36,317 bases of DNA from Anaerolineales bacterium (lineage in GTDB: Bacteria > Chloroflexota > Anaerolineae > 4572-78 > NAK82), in assembly GCA_020343875.1 (NCBI GenBank), contig CP070811.1, positions 249,654 to 285,970 of the forward strand. The letters are read 5' to 3'. The notes below the pieces were generated by a model that worked only from the letters and a program-made list of their open reading frames with translations, did no database searches and was not told the origin of the DNA. Below are positions 25,267 to 35,400 of the stretch, in pieces. The position numbers and the translations under genes were made by a program. Position 1 is the first letter of the stretch, and every line of letters begins with the position of its first letter.

Positions 25267-26352
25267 TCACTTGCTGCTCGACTCTATGGCAGCCGCGACC
25301 ATGTCCCCCATCGCCTGGGTACTCACAGTCGGCTGACCCGGGCTGGCCAGGTCCGCAGTGCGGTATCCGGCCGCCAATACCGCCTCCACTGCCTGCTCCA
25401 CAGCGGCTGCCTCCTCGGCCAATCTCAAACCAGAACGCAATAACATGGCAACGCTGAGAATGGTGGCCAACGGGTTGGCAATGCCACGCCCGGCGATGTC
25501 AGGCGCGGTGCCATGAATTGGTTCATACACCCCTGGCGGCTTGCTCCCCAGCGAAGCTGAAGGCAACATGCCCAGCGAACCGGCCAGCATGGAAGCCTCA
25601 TCGGAGAGAATGTCGCCGAACATATTCTCGGTGGCGATTACGTCAAAGTCGGCAGGGCGGCGGATGAGGTGCATAGCGCACGCGTCTACCAGCAGGTCTT
25701 CGTACTCAACATCAGCATAATCACGAGCCACCTCGTGAGCTACCTCCCGCCACAGTCGAGAGGAGGCCAGCACGTTTGCCTTGTCCACGGAAGTAACCTT
25801 TTTGCGACGCTGGCGCGCCAAATCGAAGGCCACCCGCATCAGCCGCTCGATTTCGGCCTCGGTATAACGCAACGTATCGACAGCAGCACGACCGGTTTCG
25901 TCATCGGAACGGCCTTGTGGTCGGCCGAAGTAGAGCCCCCCAGTCAGTTCACGCACGATGAGCAGGTCTACCCCTCGCACTACGTCAGCTCTGAGTGGGC
26001 TGGCGTCCATCAAAGCCGGGGCGACTGTCACCGGCCGGAGGTTGGCAAACAAGCCCAGCTCTTTTCGCAGCCTCAACAAGCCCTGCTCTGGGCGGACCGG
26101 GGCACGCGGGTCGCTCCACTTCGGCCCGCCCACAGCCCCCAATAGCACAGCCTGGCTGGCATCACACACGGCCAGCGACTCGTCAGGCAATGGGTCTCCC
26201 ATCTCGTCAATGGCAATCCCACCAATCAGCGCCTCAGTGAAGGTGAAGGTATGTCCGAATTGGGCAGCCACGGTTTCCAGGACCTTCCGGCCTTCGGCTA
26301 CCACTTCAGGCCCGATGCCGTCGCCGGGGAGTAGAGTGATAGTGGTATTCAT
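25267..26352 (-). CDS. leuB: 3-isopropylmalate dehydrogenase
   Basis: A 361-residue NAD-dependent beta-decarboxylating dehydrogenase of leucine synthesis, oxidising 3-isopropylmalate to 2-ketoisocaproate. The N-terminal [11 protein letters not shown], the substrate arginines in [25 protein letters not shown], catalytic VDKANVL, and the metal-binding Asp group in [11 protein letters not shown] are all present. The NAD specificity segment near the C-terminus reads [18 protein letters not shown] 26352 is chosen over ATG 26358 because AAGGA is correctly spaced only for the former. It has its own promoter at 26391-26419. Confidence 0.97.
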   Translation of the reverse strand: MNTTITLLPGDGIGPEVVAEGRKVLETVAAQFGHTFTFTEALIGGIAIDEMGDPLPDESLAVCDASQAVLLGAVGGPKWSDPRAPVRPEQGLLRLRKELGLFANLRPVTVAPALMDASPLRADVVRGVDLLIVRELTGGLYFGRPQGRSDDETGRAAVDTLRYTEAEIERLMRVAFDLARQRRKKVTSVDKANVLASSRLWREVAHEVARDYADVEYEDLLVDACAMHLIRRPADFDVIATENMFGDILSDEASMLAGSLGMLPSASLGSKPPGVYEPIHGTAPDIAGRGIANPLATILSVAMLLRSGLRLAEEAAAVEQAVEAVLAAGYRTADLASPGQPTVSTQAMGDMVAAAIESSSK

Positions 26353-26390
26353 AGTCATCCTTCATAGGTTATGTGTTTTTACTGGCCGCA

Positions 26391-26419
26391 ATGATACCAC
26401 TATGTGAACGAAACATCAA
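26391..26419 (-). promoter_or_regulatory. Promoter of leuB
   Basis: On the minus strand TTGATG (26414-26419) and TATCAT (26391-26396) have a 17-bp spacer, about 40 bp before the ATG. It is back to back with the plus-strand promoter at 26432-26460. Confidence 0.72.
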
Positions 26420-26431
26420 CTTCCTACCAGC

Positions 26432-26460
26432 TTGCGACTAGCGGCCTCCTGACGTACAAT
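26432..26460 (+). promoter_or_regulatory. Promoter of the antiporter-AOR operon
   Basis: TTGCGA (26432-26437) and TACAAT (26455-26460), 17-bp spacer. The start would be near 26467, inside the CCTGTAC repeat cluster. Confidence 0.65.
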
Positions 26461-26466
26461 TACCTG

Positions 26467-26503
26467 CCTGTACCTGTACCGGTCAAAGCACAGGTGCCTG
26501 TAC
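26467..26503 (+). promoter_or_regulatory. Three CCTGTAC direct repeats overlapping the transcription start
   Basis: CCTGTAC occurs at 26467-26473, 26473-26479 and 26497-26503, with a related CAGGTGCCTG palindrome at 26491-26500. Their place just after the -10 box is typical of a repressor operator. The regulator is unknown. Confidence 0.45.
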
Positions 26504-26536
26504 TCTGTGATAGAATAATCCCCTGAGATTGCCTGA

Positions 26537-28234
26537 ATGCCTATCTATCGTATGACCCCATTGGCGCCGGCCTATGTGCTCTTAATTGGCGCTGCGCTTA
26601 TCTTGATTGTCGGGCCGGCACTGGCACCACATCGTCGCCATGGATTGGCCATGGCCATCAGCGCGCTGGCCGCGCTCAGCCTGTTTTTCGCTGGCAACGG
26701 GTACCCCGCCGATGTGGAGTTGGCACGCGTTCCCTGGGCCGCTGGCGCATCGGTGTCTGCTCCGCTGGCTGGGGTAGGCCAGGGTGGCTTGATCGAATGG
26801 CTGGGTACACCGGCTCTGGCTGTGCGAGTTGCCCCCTTTGAGCCGTTTGTGTGGGTGCTGATGCTGTCCCTGCTGGCCATTTCTGCGGCTGAACGGGGCG
26901 TGGTAAACCAATTATCCCCGCTGGATCAGGCGATGCTCTTTGTACTGACGGCCGTGGCCTGCGGCGTGGTGCTGGCCGGCACGTATTCTACTCTGGCCTT
27001 CACCTTGCTCCTCTTCGATGGAACGGCGGCTCTGTTCGCCTTGGCTGCCCACCGGCCCGGTCGGGCCGTTGCGCGACTGTTCCTGGGTGTTCTGTCCAGT
27101 ACGGCGATAGTCGTGTTGGCTCAGGGAACAGACCATGCCACGGTTCACCCTGTTGAGCTGGGTACTCTCTTCTGCCTGACTACCTGGTTGCGCCTGGGAC
27201 TCTATCCCCTGGTCGAGTCAGGGGTCTTACTGGGTTCCTTGCCGCCTATGCGCCTGGGATGGAGTGTGGTCAATCTGCTGGTGGGCCTGTACTTGGTTCC
27301 GGCTAGTGGTGCCCCGTGGCTAACCTGGCTGATCGGGGCAACGGCCGTGCTCCACGGCGTGCTGGCATGGCTGGAGCCAAGCCGTGAAGGCACATTGGCA
27401 CACGCCGCTCATGCGCTAGCCGGGGCAATCTTGATGATGGCAGCTGCGGTGGGAGATGGACCAGGTACCGTAGCAGCTTCCATAAGCACATTGGCTGCGC
27501 TGGTCGCCTTGGGGTTGACCGCGCCTCAACTTGGGCGCCCGGAAGCGACCCGCCTCCACCACTTGTGGGCCTACCTGCCTCCGCTTCTGGCAACTGCTTC
27601 TTTGGTTGGAGTCCCGTTCACGCTGGGCTGGGAGGGGCGTGGTGCTCTTTATCAGGCAGCCTGGGAGTCTGGCGCACCAGGCGTGCTGGCGCTGGCTGTC
27701 ATCGCTGAGGGGGCTGCGCTGTCGGTGATGTATCGTTACTGGCGGCGCTTGCTGCATGGCTTGCCAACAGAGTCACAGCCAGTGCCGGAACTGGAGACGC
27801 AGGCCCCCAAACCAGAAGACATACCACAAAGCGAGAGCCAGGTCTGGCGCCCCCTGGGAGCGACTCTGGCCTGCATACCCTTTCTAGTCCCTGTGCTTGG
27901 AGCACGTCTGCTATTAACCATGCTCCCTTCGGCTTCGCCCAGCGCAACTCTGAGTACCTTCCCGCTGAGCGCGTGGTGGGGGCTGGGTGGCTCACTGCTG
28001 TGGGCCTTCTTCTTGGGCTATGGACGGCGTCGATTGCTGGCTTCACTCCCAACCTCCCGTCAAACGCTGATGGGCGCGTTGCGCGTTGGCTGGCTGCTGA
28101 GGAACCTGGGATACGCCCTGGATGCAGTGGGGCGTGTCTTGCTGCGCATGCGCGCTGTCATCGAGGGAGAGCATTACCTGGGCTGGGCCATCCTGCTGGC
28201 GCTGGGATTGGGCCTGGCTATCCTGCTGCGATGA
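26537..28234 (+). CDS. Complex I/hydrogenase-4 antiporter-like membrane subunit (HyfB-like)
   Basis: A 565-residue protein with about fourteen hydrophobic segments. Its layout, length and segments such as LSPLDQAMLFVLTAVACGVVLAG, LRLGLYPLVESG and ASLVGVPFTLGWEGRGALY place it in the NuoL/M/N and Mrp antiporter-like (proton_antipo_M) superfamily, though it is diverged. A soluble, charged Pro-rich loop sits at about 415-440, and the C-terminus ends in one more helix. The usual Lys-Glu proton path cannot be confirmed by eye. No strong ribosome site precedes ATG 26537. It opens a plus-strand operon with the HyfE-like, HyfF-like and AOR genes; 12 bp separate it from the next start. Confidence 0.82.
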   Translation: MPIYRMTPLAPAYVLLIGAALILIVGPALAPHRRHGLAMAISALAALSLFFAGNGYPADVELARVPWAAGASVSAPLAGVGQGGLIEWLGTPALAVRVAPFEPFVWVLMLSLLAISAAERGVVNQLSPLDQAMLFVLTAVACGVVLAGTYSTLAFTLLLFDGTAALFALAAHRPGRAVARLFLGVLSSTAIVVLAQGTDHATVHPVELGTLFCLTTWLRLGLYPLVESGVLLGSLPPMRLGWSVVNLLVGLYLVPASGAPWLTWLIGATAVLHGVLAWLEPSREGTLAHAAHALAGAILMMAAAVGDGPGTVAASISTLAALVALGLTAPQLGRPEATRLHHLWAYLPPLLATASLVGVPFTLGWEGRGALYQAAWESGAPGVLALAVIAEGAALSVMYRYWRRLLHGLPTESQPVPELETQAPKPEDIPQSESQVWRPLGATLACIPFLVPVLGARLLLTMLPSASPSATLSTFPLSAWWGLGGSLLWAFFLGYGRRRLLASLPTSRQTLMGALRVGWLLRNLGYALDAVGRVLLRMRAVIEGEHYLGWAILLALGLGLAILLR

Positions 28235-28246
28235 AGAGGTTTGCCA

Positions 28247-28894
28247 TTGCCTTCGTTGTACGAGATTCTTGAGCAACTTGAGTTTATCACCCGCGAATTG
28301 GCTATCCTGGGCCTGTTCCTGTCCGGAGCGCTGATGGTATTGGTGCGGGACTGGCGCGCGTCGTTATTGGGTTTGCTGGGGCAATATCTTTTGGCTGGCC
28401 TAATCCTGTCACGATTGGTGTTGCCAGAGGTGGCTCTGATCAAAGTCCTGGTCGGCGCGCTCATTTGCCCTATGCTGTATCTAGCAGCACGCCAGGCCGG
28501 CTGGGGTAACGGTCGGAGTCTGCTGCCACGCCCGGGACGGCGTGGCATATTCCCAGGTGGGCTGGCCTTTAACCTGCTGGCGGTGACCCTTATGGCCCTA
28601 CTGGCAGTAACCCTCAGTCGCAGCTATCCTATGCCTGTCATCCCGGCCGATGTGGGCATAGGAAGCTACTGGTTGATTTTGAACGGGCTACTGATCTTGA
28701 TACTGACCGAGGAAGTGCTGAAGGCAGGACAGGGATTGTTAACGGGGATCATCGGTTTTGAGCTGCTCTACACCCCTCTTGAGCGCAGCCTGGCTCTGGT
28801 CTGGATGTGGGCAGTCGTAAATCTGCTGTTAACCCTGGCCATCGCCTACCTGGTGGTGGTGCGGCGCGCTGGCTCGTCGGAAGGTGGCCTGTGA
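28247..28894 (+). CDS. HyfE-like membrane subunit
   Basis: A 215-residue protein with six or seven predicted helices. E. coli HyfE is 216 residues, and the C-terminal pattern here (GIIGFELLYTPLERSL, then a last helix) suits a HyfE/NuoK-like small subunit of group 4 hydrogenase membrane arms. The frame opens at TTG 28241; TTG 28247 is preferred because AGAGG is seven bases before it. The stop overlaps the GTG of the next gene (GTGA), a sign of coupled translation. HyfE assignment rests on size, topology and position; distant homology should be tested. Confidence 0.78.
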   Translation: MPSLYEILEQLEFITRELAILGLFLSGALMVLVRDWRASLLGLLGQYLLAGLILSRLVLPEVALIKVLVGALICPMLYLAARQAGWGNGRSLLPRPGRRGIFPGGLAFNLLAVTLMALLAVTLSRSYPMPVIPADVGIGSYWLILNGLLILILTEEVLKAGQGLLTGIIGFELLYTPLERSLALVWMWAVVNLLLTLAIAYLVVVRRAGSSEGGL

Positions 28895-30258
28895 TTGATC
28901 CCCCCCTGTGGTTGGTGATCTTGCCCATTGTGGCCTCGCCGCTGGTTTACCTGACCCGTCGTTGGGGTGTGGGGGCTCTTTTAGCGACGCTGGTGGCACT
29001 TTTGACCGGTATGTTGGCCTGGAGCTTGCCTCCCACCAATCCTATCCGGCTGATGGGCCGGCTTTTCCTTTTGGATCTCCTGACCCAGCACGTGCTGGCG
29101 TTGCTCTTCATCATGGCGGCCGTTCTCTTCCTGATTGCCTGGCAATTCCCGCAAGGGAGAGCCTTCTTCCCCTTTACACTGATCCTGCTAGGCTTCTTGG
29201 CAGCGGCTGGCATGTCGCGCCACATAGGCATTACGGCACTTATCGCCGCGCTGGCTGCCGTTGTCGGCGTGCCCATCATCCAGGGGGGGCAGACGGGCTC
29301 CACTCGGGCCGCCTGGCGCTTCTTGGTTATGTTGCTGCTGGCGCTGCCCTTCTTCCTACTGGCCTCCTGGCGGGTGGATTTGTATCGGGAAGATGTGGAG
29401 AACATCATCTACTTGGGACAGGCTGCCGTCTTCCTGGCATTGGGGATGTCACTCTGGTTGGCGGTGGCCCCTTTTCACGGCTGGTTGACAGCGGCGGGCG
29501 CGGGGGCGCCTCCCATGGCGGCGGCCCTGATATTGACCGGGTTTCCGCTTCTGGCCCTGATCACCCTTATGCAAGTGCTGTCCGAAACGACTTGGTTCAA
29601 CTGGCCTGAACAAGCGGGAAGATTGCTCCTAATGGGAGGCCTGGTTTCAGCGGGGACAGGCGGGCTGCTGGCCGCTGTTCAGCGAGGCCTGCGCCCGTTG
29701 CTGGGGTATGCTGCCCTGTTCGACTTGGGCTGTCTGTTGGTGGCGCTGGCCATTGGGGGAGAAGGTGGCACGCGAGCCTTCTACGCTGGGCTGGCGATCC
29801 GGGGGCTGGGCCTGGGATTGACCAGCGCGGCGACGGCTGCCGTTTGCCACTTGGCCACTGGAGATGGCTTCGCCGCCCTGCGGGGTATAGCCCGTCGTAT
29901 GCCACTGGCGACCGCTGCCCTCATGATAGGTAGCTTCACCCTGGCTGGCCTCCCGCTGACCGCCAGCTTCTTTCCGCGCTGGCTCCTATTCCAAGATTTA
30001 GCCCAGACTGACCCCCGCTGGGTATGGTTGCTGGCGGGGGGAGGCGTTGGCGTAGCAGTAGGTTACCTGCGTGCTCTATACGCAATGTTAGCATCGCCGA
30101 CCGGCCGGCCCCGCGCCGACCAGACTCCCAAGAAGTGGCCAGCCACGGTTCTCCTGGCGGCATTAGGACTGCTCAGCCTGGGACTGGCTGTCTTTCCTAA
30201 CCCGCTGCTCGTGGTGGTGGAGCGGTTAATCGCGGCCTACCCACTTCCGGTACTCTAG
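28891..30258 (+). CDS. Antiporter-like membrane subunit (HyfF/NuoN-like)
   Basis: A 455-residue protein with about fourteen helices and a readable proton_antipo_M core: VAPFHGWLTAAGAGAPPMAAAL corresponds to the PFHxWLPDAHxxAP segment of NuoM/NuoN, and FTLAGLPLTASFFPRWLL to the later PLTAGFxxK segment. Several residues charged in working antiporters are neutral here (the Asp-Ala-His is replaced by Ala-Ala-Gly), so proton transfer may be altered. GTG 28891 is chosen for its GGAAGG site and GTGA overlap with the HyfE-like gene; the frame extends to 28807. AOR begins 36 bp after its stop. Confidence 0.85.
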   Translation: MIDPPLWLVILPIVASPLVYLTRRWGVGALLATLVALLTGMLAWSLPPTNPIRLMGRLFLLDLLTQHVLALLFIMAAVLFLIAWQFPQGRAFFPFTLILLGFLAAAGMSRHIGITALIAALAAVVGVPIIQGGQTGSTRAAWRFLVMLLLALPFFLLASWRVDLYREDVENIIYLGQAAVFLALGMSLWLAVAPFHGWLTAAGAGAPPMAAALILTGFPLLALITLMQVLSETTWFNWPEQAGRLLLMGGLVSAGTGGLLAAVQRGLRPLLGYAALFDLGCLLVALAIGGEGGTRAFYAGLAIRGLGLGLTSAATAAVCHLATGDGFAALRGIARRMPLATAALMIGSFTLAGLPLTASFFPRWLLFQDLAQTDPRWVWLLAGGGVGVAVGYLRALYAMLASPTGRPRADQTPKKWPATVLLAALGLLSLGLAVFPNPLLVVVERLIAAYPLPVL

Positions 30259-30294
30259 GCGGCTCACGTATGACAGAGAGAGGAAATCTCAACC

Positions 30295-32454
30295 ATGAAT
30301 CAAGAGTATTCGCTTCTGGCAGAGTTCAACTACGACCTGGTAGATGTAGAGCGAGGATACGCCAATCGCACCCTGTACGTCAATCTGTCAGATAACACCA
30401 TCCACAGCAAACCGGTGACCAACACCATGAAAGACATTTTTATCGGTGGGCGTGGATTCGGGCTGTGGTTGCTCTGGGATGGGATCAGGGATGACACCCA
30501 GTGGGACGACCCGGAGAACGAGATTGTTATCTCGTCAGGTCCTATCGGCGGTATCACCCAATACCCTGGCTCCGGAAAATCAATCGTGGTCACGGTTTCT
30601 CCCACCACCCAGTGCGCTGTAGACAGCAACGTGGGTGGGCATTTCGGACCCTACCTCAAATTCGCGGGCTGGGACGCTATCGAAATACAAGGCAAAGCAG
30701 AACGAGATGTCATCGTCTTCGTAGATGGCGTAAAAGGGAAGGTCAGCATTCTTGAGACGCCGATCGAAACAGTCGATACGCACCTTTTGGGGGAAGAGGT
30801 GCTGGAACTGTTTGCCGACTCGGAGATGGAAAAGCGCAGCATCTCCTCGGTCACGGCTGGCCTGGGTGCCGACCATACCCTGATCGGGTGTCTCAATGTC
30901 AGCCTGTATGACCCCCGCCGCCAGCACATAAGGGTTAAGCAGGCCGGGCGTGGTGGAACCGGCACGGTCTTACGCGACAAGAAGATAAAGGCCTTGGTGG
31001 TCAAGTCTCCCCCGGTTAAGGGAGATTCCAACCAACCGGCGGACCTGGAGCGGATCACCAGAGTCGGACGCACCATGAACAAAGAGGTTTACCAGCAAGA
31101 CCCTCTGCAAAACAGCATGCGCACCAAAGGCACCACCATGCTGGTGGACATCATTGACTACAACGACCTGCTGCCGGTCAATAACTTCCAGTACGGTTCG
31201 CACCCCGAGACACCTAAGATCGCCGGTGATTTCTGGGAAAAGCGTTTTGAACAGAATCTCCCTGACGGCTGCTGGTACGGATGTACCGTCTCTTGCTCTC
31301 ACACGGCAGAGGGATACCTGATTAAGACAGGGCCATACCAGGGACAGAGGTCATACGTAGATGGCCCGGAGTACGAAACCATTGCCGCGGTGGGGTCCAA
31401 CTGCGGTATTTTCGACCCCGAAGCCATCCTGGAGCTCAACTTCTACTGTGACACCTACGGCATTGACACCATTTCCTTCGGCACCCTGACCGCCTTCATC
31501 ATGGAGTGCTACGAGGCGGGCATCCTTAACAGGGACAGAACCGGCGGGCTGGAGCTGAACTTCGGCAACGCCGAGTCTTCCATAGAGCTCTTGCACCAGA
31601 TGGGCCGCGGGCAGGGGTTTGGCAGGACGGCCGGGCTGGGAATCCGACGCATGAAACAGATCTTCGCTGAGAAGTACGCAGCCGATCCCCAGTTTCTGCA
31701 AGACATCGGTATGGAAGCCAAAGGCATGGAGTACTCCGAATACATCACCAAGGAATCGCTGGCCCAGCAGGGTGGATACGGTCTGGCCAACAAGGGGGCA
31801 CAGCACGACGAAGCCTGGCTTATCTTTATGGACATCGTGCACAAGTCGATCCCCAGCTTCGAAGACAAAGCCGAAGCGTTGCACTATTTCCCCATGTTTC
31901 GCACCTGGTTTGGGCTGAACGGTCTGTGCAAGCTGCCCTGGAATGATGTGGAGCCAGCTGACAACCGGAAGCTCTATAGCGGCATGGAGGCGGCCAAGGT
32001 GCCCGAGCATGTGCAGAATTACGTGGATCTCTTCGTGGGAGTCACCGGCCGCAGCGAGGTCAAGAGCGGTGAAGACCTGGTCCGCATGTCTGAAGCGGTC
32101 TACAACTTCCAGCGAGTCTTCAATCTGCGGCTGGGCTTTGGCACGCGAGAGCACGATGCCATCCCTTACCGCTCAGTGGGGCCGGTGACAGCCAGGGAAT
32201 ACGAATCCCGCCAGGAGCGTTACGACAAACAACTCCAGGATCTGGTCGGCTTTGACCCAACCGGCAAGACGACCCAGGAGAAGATGGCTGAACTGAGAAA
32301 ATATCGCGAGGCGCAGTACGAGAAGCTGGTGGATGCGGTCTACAAACGACGCGGCTGGACATCCCAGGGCGTCCCTACACTGGAGACCCTGAAACGGCTG
32401 AAGGTTGACTTCCCAGAGGTCGTGAAGGTGGTACAGCAAGCCAACGGGGAGTAG
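30295..32454 (+). CDS. Aldehyde:ferredoxin oxidoreductase-family tungsten enzyme
   Basis: A 719-residue AOR-family protein. The N-terminal domain binding tungstopterin shows GGRGFGLWLLW (about 52-62), SSGPIGG, PGSGKS and GGHFGPYLKFAGWDAIEI. The [4Fe-4S] site is Cys326, Cys330, Cys334 and Cys545. The first three are spaced CX3CX3C, one residue longer than the usual CX2CX3C of Pyrococcus AOR. The family oxidises aldehydes to acids, or reduces acids, with ferredoxin-level electrons in the cytosol. GAGG precedes ATG 30295. It closes the operon of three antiporter-like genes. The substrate is not predictable, and no tungstopterin-synthesis or ferredoxin gene is next to it. Confidence 0.93.
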   Translation: MNQEYSLLAEFNYDLVDVERGYANRTLYVNLSDNTIHSKPVTNTMKDIFIGGRGFGLWLLWDGIRDDTQWDDPENEIVISSGPIGGITQYPGSGKSIVVTVSPTTQCAVDSNVGGHFGPYLKFAGWDAIEIQGKAERDVIVFVDGVKGKVSILETPIETVDTHLLGEEVLELFADSEMEKRSISSVTAGLGADHTLIGCLNVSLYDPRRQHIRVKQAGRGGTGTVLRDKKIKALVVKSPPVKGDSNQPADLERITRVGRTMNKEVYQQDPLQNSMRTKGTTMLVDIIDYNDLLPVNNFQYGSHPETPKIAGDFWEKRFEQNLPDGCWYGCTVSCSHTAEGYLIKTGPYQGQRSYVDGPEYETIAAVGSNCGIFDPEAILELNFYCDTYGIDTISFGTLTAFIMECYEAGILNRDRTGGLELNFGNAESSIELLHQMGRGQGFGRTAGLGIRRMKQIFAEKYAADPQFLQDIGMEAKGMEYSEYITKESLAQQGGYGLANKGAQHDEAWLIFMDIVHKSIPSFEDKAEALHYFPMFRTWFGLNGLCKLPWNDVEPADNRKLYSGMEAAKVPEHVQNYVDLFVGVTGRSEVKSGEDLVRMSEAVYNFQRVFNLRLGFGTREHDAIPYRSVGPVTAREYESRQERYDKQLQDLVGFDPTGKTTQEKMAELRKYREAQYEKLVDAVYKRRGWTSQGVPTLETLKRLKVDFPEVVKVVQQANGE

Positions 32455-32461
32455 GAGGCCC

Positions 32462-35400
32462 CTAGCGACACCCTGTCTCCGGCAGTACCTTGGGCCAGAC
32501 AAGGCCAGGCTGCTGAATGAGCAGGTCGAAGGGGTAGCGCGGCATCAGCCGGTAGCCGCCGATGGCGGGATTCTGTCCGATGTACTGGCTCACCACGCCG
32601 ACGACTTGCAGCGGCTGCCCTTCCTCCAGCCAGGGCCGGGTGATGCCGGCATCGCGATCCAGGTAGATCCGAGCCCAGCCAGTGCCATCGTCGATCCAGA
32701 AATGGCCGCCTCGCTCAAAATCGACTGCCCATCCACTCAGCAACACCAGTGTGCCCTCATAAGGTTCCACCATGACGCCGGTACCGATGGGCAGCGGAGG
32801 AAGCGGGTCGCCAGGCCCCAGGGTGCGCACATCCTGGCGCTCGCTAACCTCGATCTCCAGTTCCCCATAATACATTTGGGTATGGCCGGTGACTTCCCAG
32901 CGATCGCCCGGGTTAGACCACAAGCGATGATCCTCTGGCAGGTAAAGCTTGATACCCCCGGTCTCGTCCTGGAGGTAGGCTGTCCGCTCGCTGAAGATGC
33001 CGGGCGGCACGGTGATGTGCCCCCGTAGCTTGACCCAACTGTCCCACGCCATACGGCGCGCCTCAAAGATGGAAACCTCGGCCGGGCTGGCGACAGGCAG
33101 GGCGCGATTGGGGCCACCGGGAGTGGGGTCACAGCGGTCCTGCCAGCCTCCACTCCCATCCGGCAAGCGGCACAGGCTGGTATCGTAACCAGGGCCATCT
33201 GCGTACTGATAGCTGTCGGCCATCGTTCCGTCGGGGCGGTGCAAATACACTGTCTCATTTTCGTTGTTGAGAGCCAGGCCGGTCTGGCGCCGATAAAGGA
33301 CCAGCCAATCGCCCGGCGCGAGGGTGATGCCCAGCGGAATCACGTGCGTCGAACCCGAGGCGTCCCCTACCTGCCAACCCCCCAGCCCCACGCCAACCCC
33401 ACCGGCGTTGTATAGTTCAAGCCACTCGTCTCGATAGTCTGCGGTTCCATCCCCATCCCAGTCCACATCAATGGGCGCTGGCAAGATTTCGTTAAGGACC
33501 ACCGCCTCAGGCAACGGCACACCGTCGGTCCAAAGCGGAGCGGTCTGCGCCACGTCGCCGTCGGCCTGGACAGCACGTGCCCAATAGAAGTGACCCGGCT
33601 GGCCAGGGATGGCTACAGTCCACTCGACCGGGGGCGCAGCAAACGTCGCCGAGCTCACGGGCAACGTCCGGTCATAGAGGACGAGGCTAATTGGCTCGCC
33701 AGTAGCGTCCAGATCCAGCGCATCAACCGTGAAGGTGAGAGTGCTGGCATTGGAGATGACGCTCCCCATCCAGATCCCGCCACTCCGCAACGTCAGGGCC
33801 AGGTTGGAGTCTTCGGTAGCGAAGGCACGCCGAGCACGCAAGGCTTCCAGCAAGTCAGTCTCGGTCAGTGCCGGGGCAACCAGGCCGGTGCGATGGGCAG
33901 TGTCAGCACCCCAATAGGCATTCTCGGTATCACTGTTATTGGCCGGCGCCACCTGCCAGCCGGCAGCCAGCGCCTGCATCCACTGCCCTTCAAAGGTGTG
34001 GTATTGCGTGTAAAGCTCTGAGCCGTTGCCCACTTCCAGCAGGGCCAGGTAAGGCGCGCTCCCTACATCGTAGGCAAAATCATAGAAATCGCTGGCGGCG
34101 AAGGGGTGGTTGAATTCGGCCAGAGCATCAGGCTGGGAGGCCAGCCAGGCGTAGAATTCTGGCAAGGTATCGTAGGCTGCATCGTCGCGGGAGACAAAAG
34201 CCCCCGCGTTCAACACAGTCACGTGCCCATCGGCCGTGTGCGTGTACTCGTAGCCACGCAGAGCGACGAATTCACCGGGACTGCTGGCCACAGCCGCTTG
34301 CGCGCCAGTGTCGGCCCACTCATCGGCGGTTAGCTGATTACTGTGATCGGCCAGAGCCAGGAAGTGCAAACCATGGGTACGGGCGGCGGCAAAGGCTAAC
34401 ATAGGCGGGCCAGCGCCATCAGAATAACTTGAGTGAGTGTGCAATATGCCCCAATAGGCGCGCATACCGCCGGGCAGGTCGGCGGGGGGAGGAGAACTGG
34501 GGGGAGCAGCAGGCAGGGGTGTGACAGTCCCCGGGTTGGGCCCTTTGCGGACGAAATCGGCGGGCATGGAGTTGGTGTCGTAAGGCCAGATTCGTTGCAA
34601 GCTATCCGGCTCGGGCGCTCTGGCGTCGGGAGTCACCCCAGCAGCCACGTAGTCGCCGTTGCGGTAGGCGACGCTATCCACTAGCCGGTCGGTTGGGTCC
34701 AGCACCAACAGCTCGTCACCATCGTCGGCCAGAGCCCACCCGCCGCTGCCCCAGGCCGTATCCCGGGCCAGGTTCGGAACAGTCAGTGTGTCGGCATAAC
34801 TGGACCCGCTCACCACCAACTCGTAGTCAGGATAGAAGCCAAAACGGACGGCGAACTGGGCCGCGTTCTTGGCAATGACCAGGCACTCTTCAGGTGCCAG
34901 GATTCGACCTTCAGGCAAATAGTACATGCCCTCCCCCCCACCTGGAGTCTCTTCATCGCCAACTTTGAAGCCGGTCAGGTCAACTGGCTCGACTTCAGCG
35001 TTGCATACCTCGACGAATTCGTCACCCGAGGTGCTGGGGATGGTCCCGTCGTACAGGAATTCACTGATTAGCAGCTTGGGCGGTGGGGGAAGGGGAGGGC
35101 AAGGTACCGCATAGGTGGCTGAGGCATTGTACGCCTGATTGCTGCGCTCCGTTTCGACGAGAATCGTATGTTCACCCTCCAGAACTAGGATGGTCAGGGT
35201 CTCTTCCCAGTCGGAGCTGGCCGGCACGAACTCAGACAGGAGGGCTCCATCCCAGTAAATGAGGATGTTGCCCCGATCCAGTGGCCAGTTGAATCCCGTG
35301 ACTATGATGCTGGAGAGGCCGGAGGTATCCTGGCAGCTTGGCTCCACGCTGATGGTCTCAGCGGTGGGGGGCAGAGGCTGTACTGTGACGAAGGCTTCCA

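Noticed and set aside
31351..32154. 267-codon minus-strand ORF
   Set aside because: Antisense to AOR; long open mirror frames are expected at this GC content.
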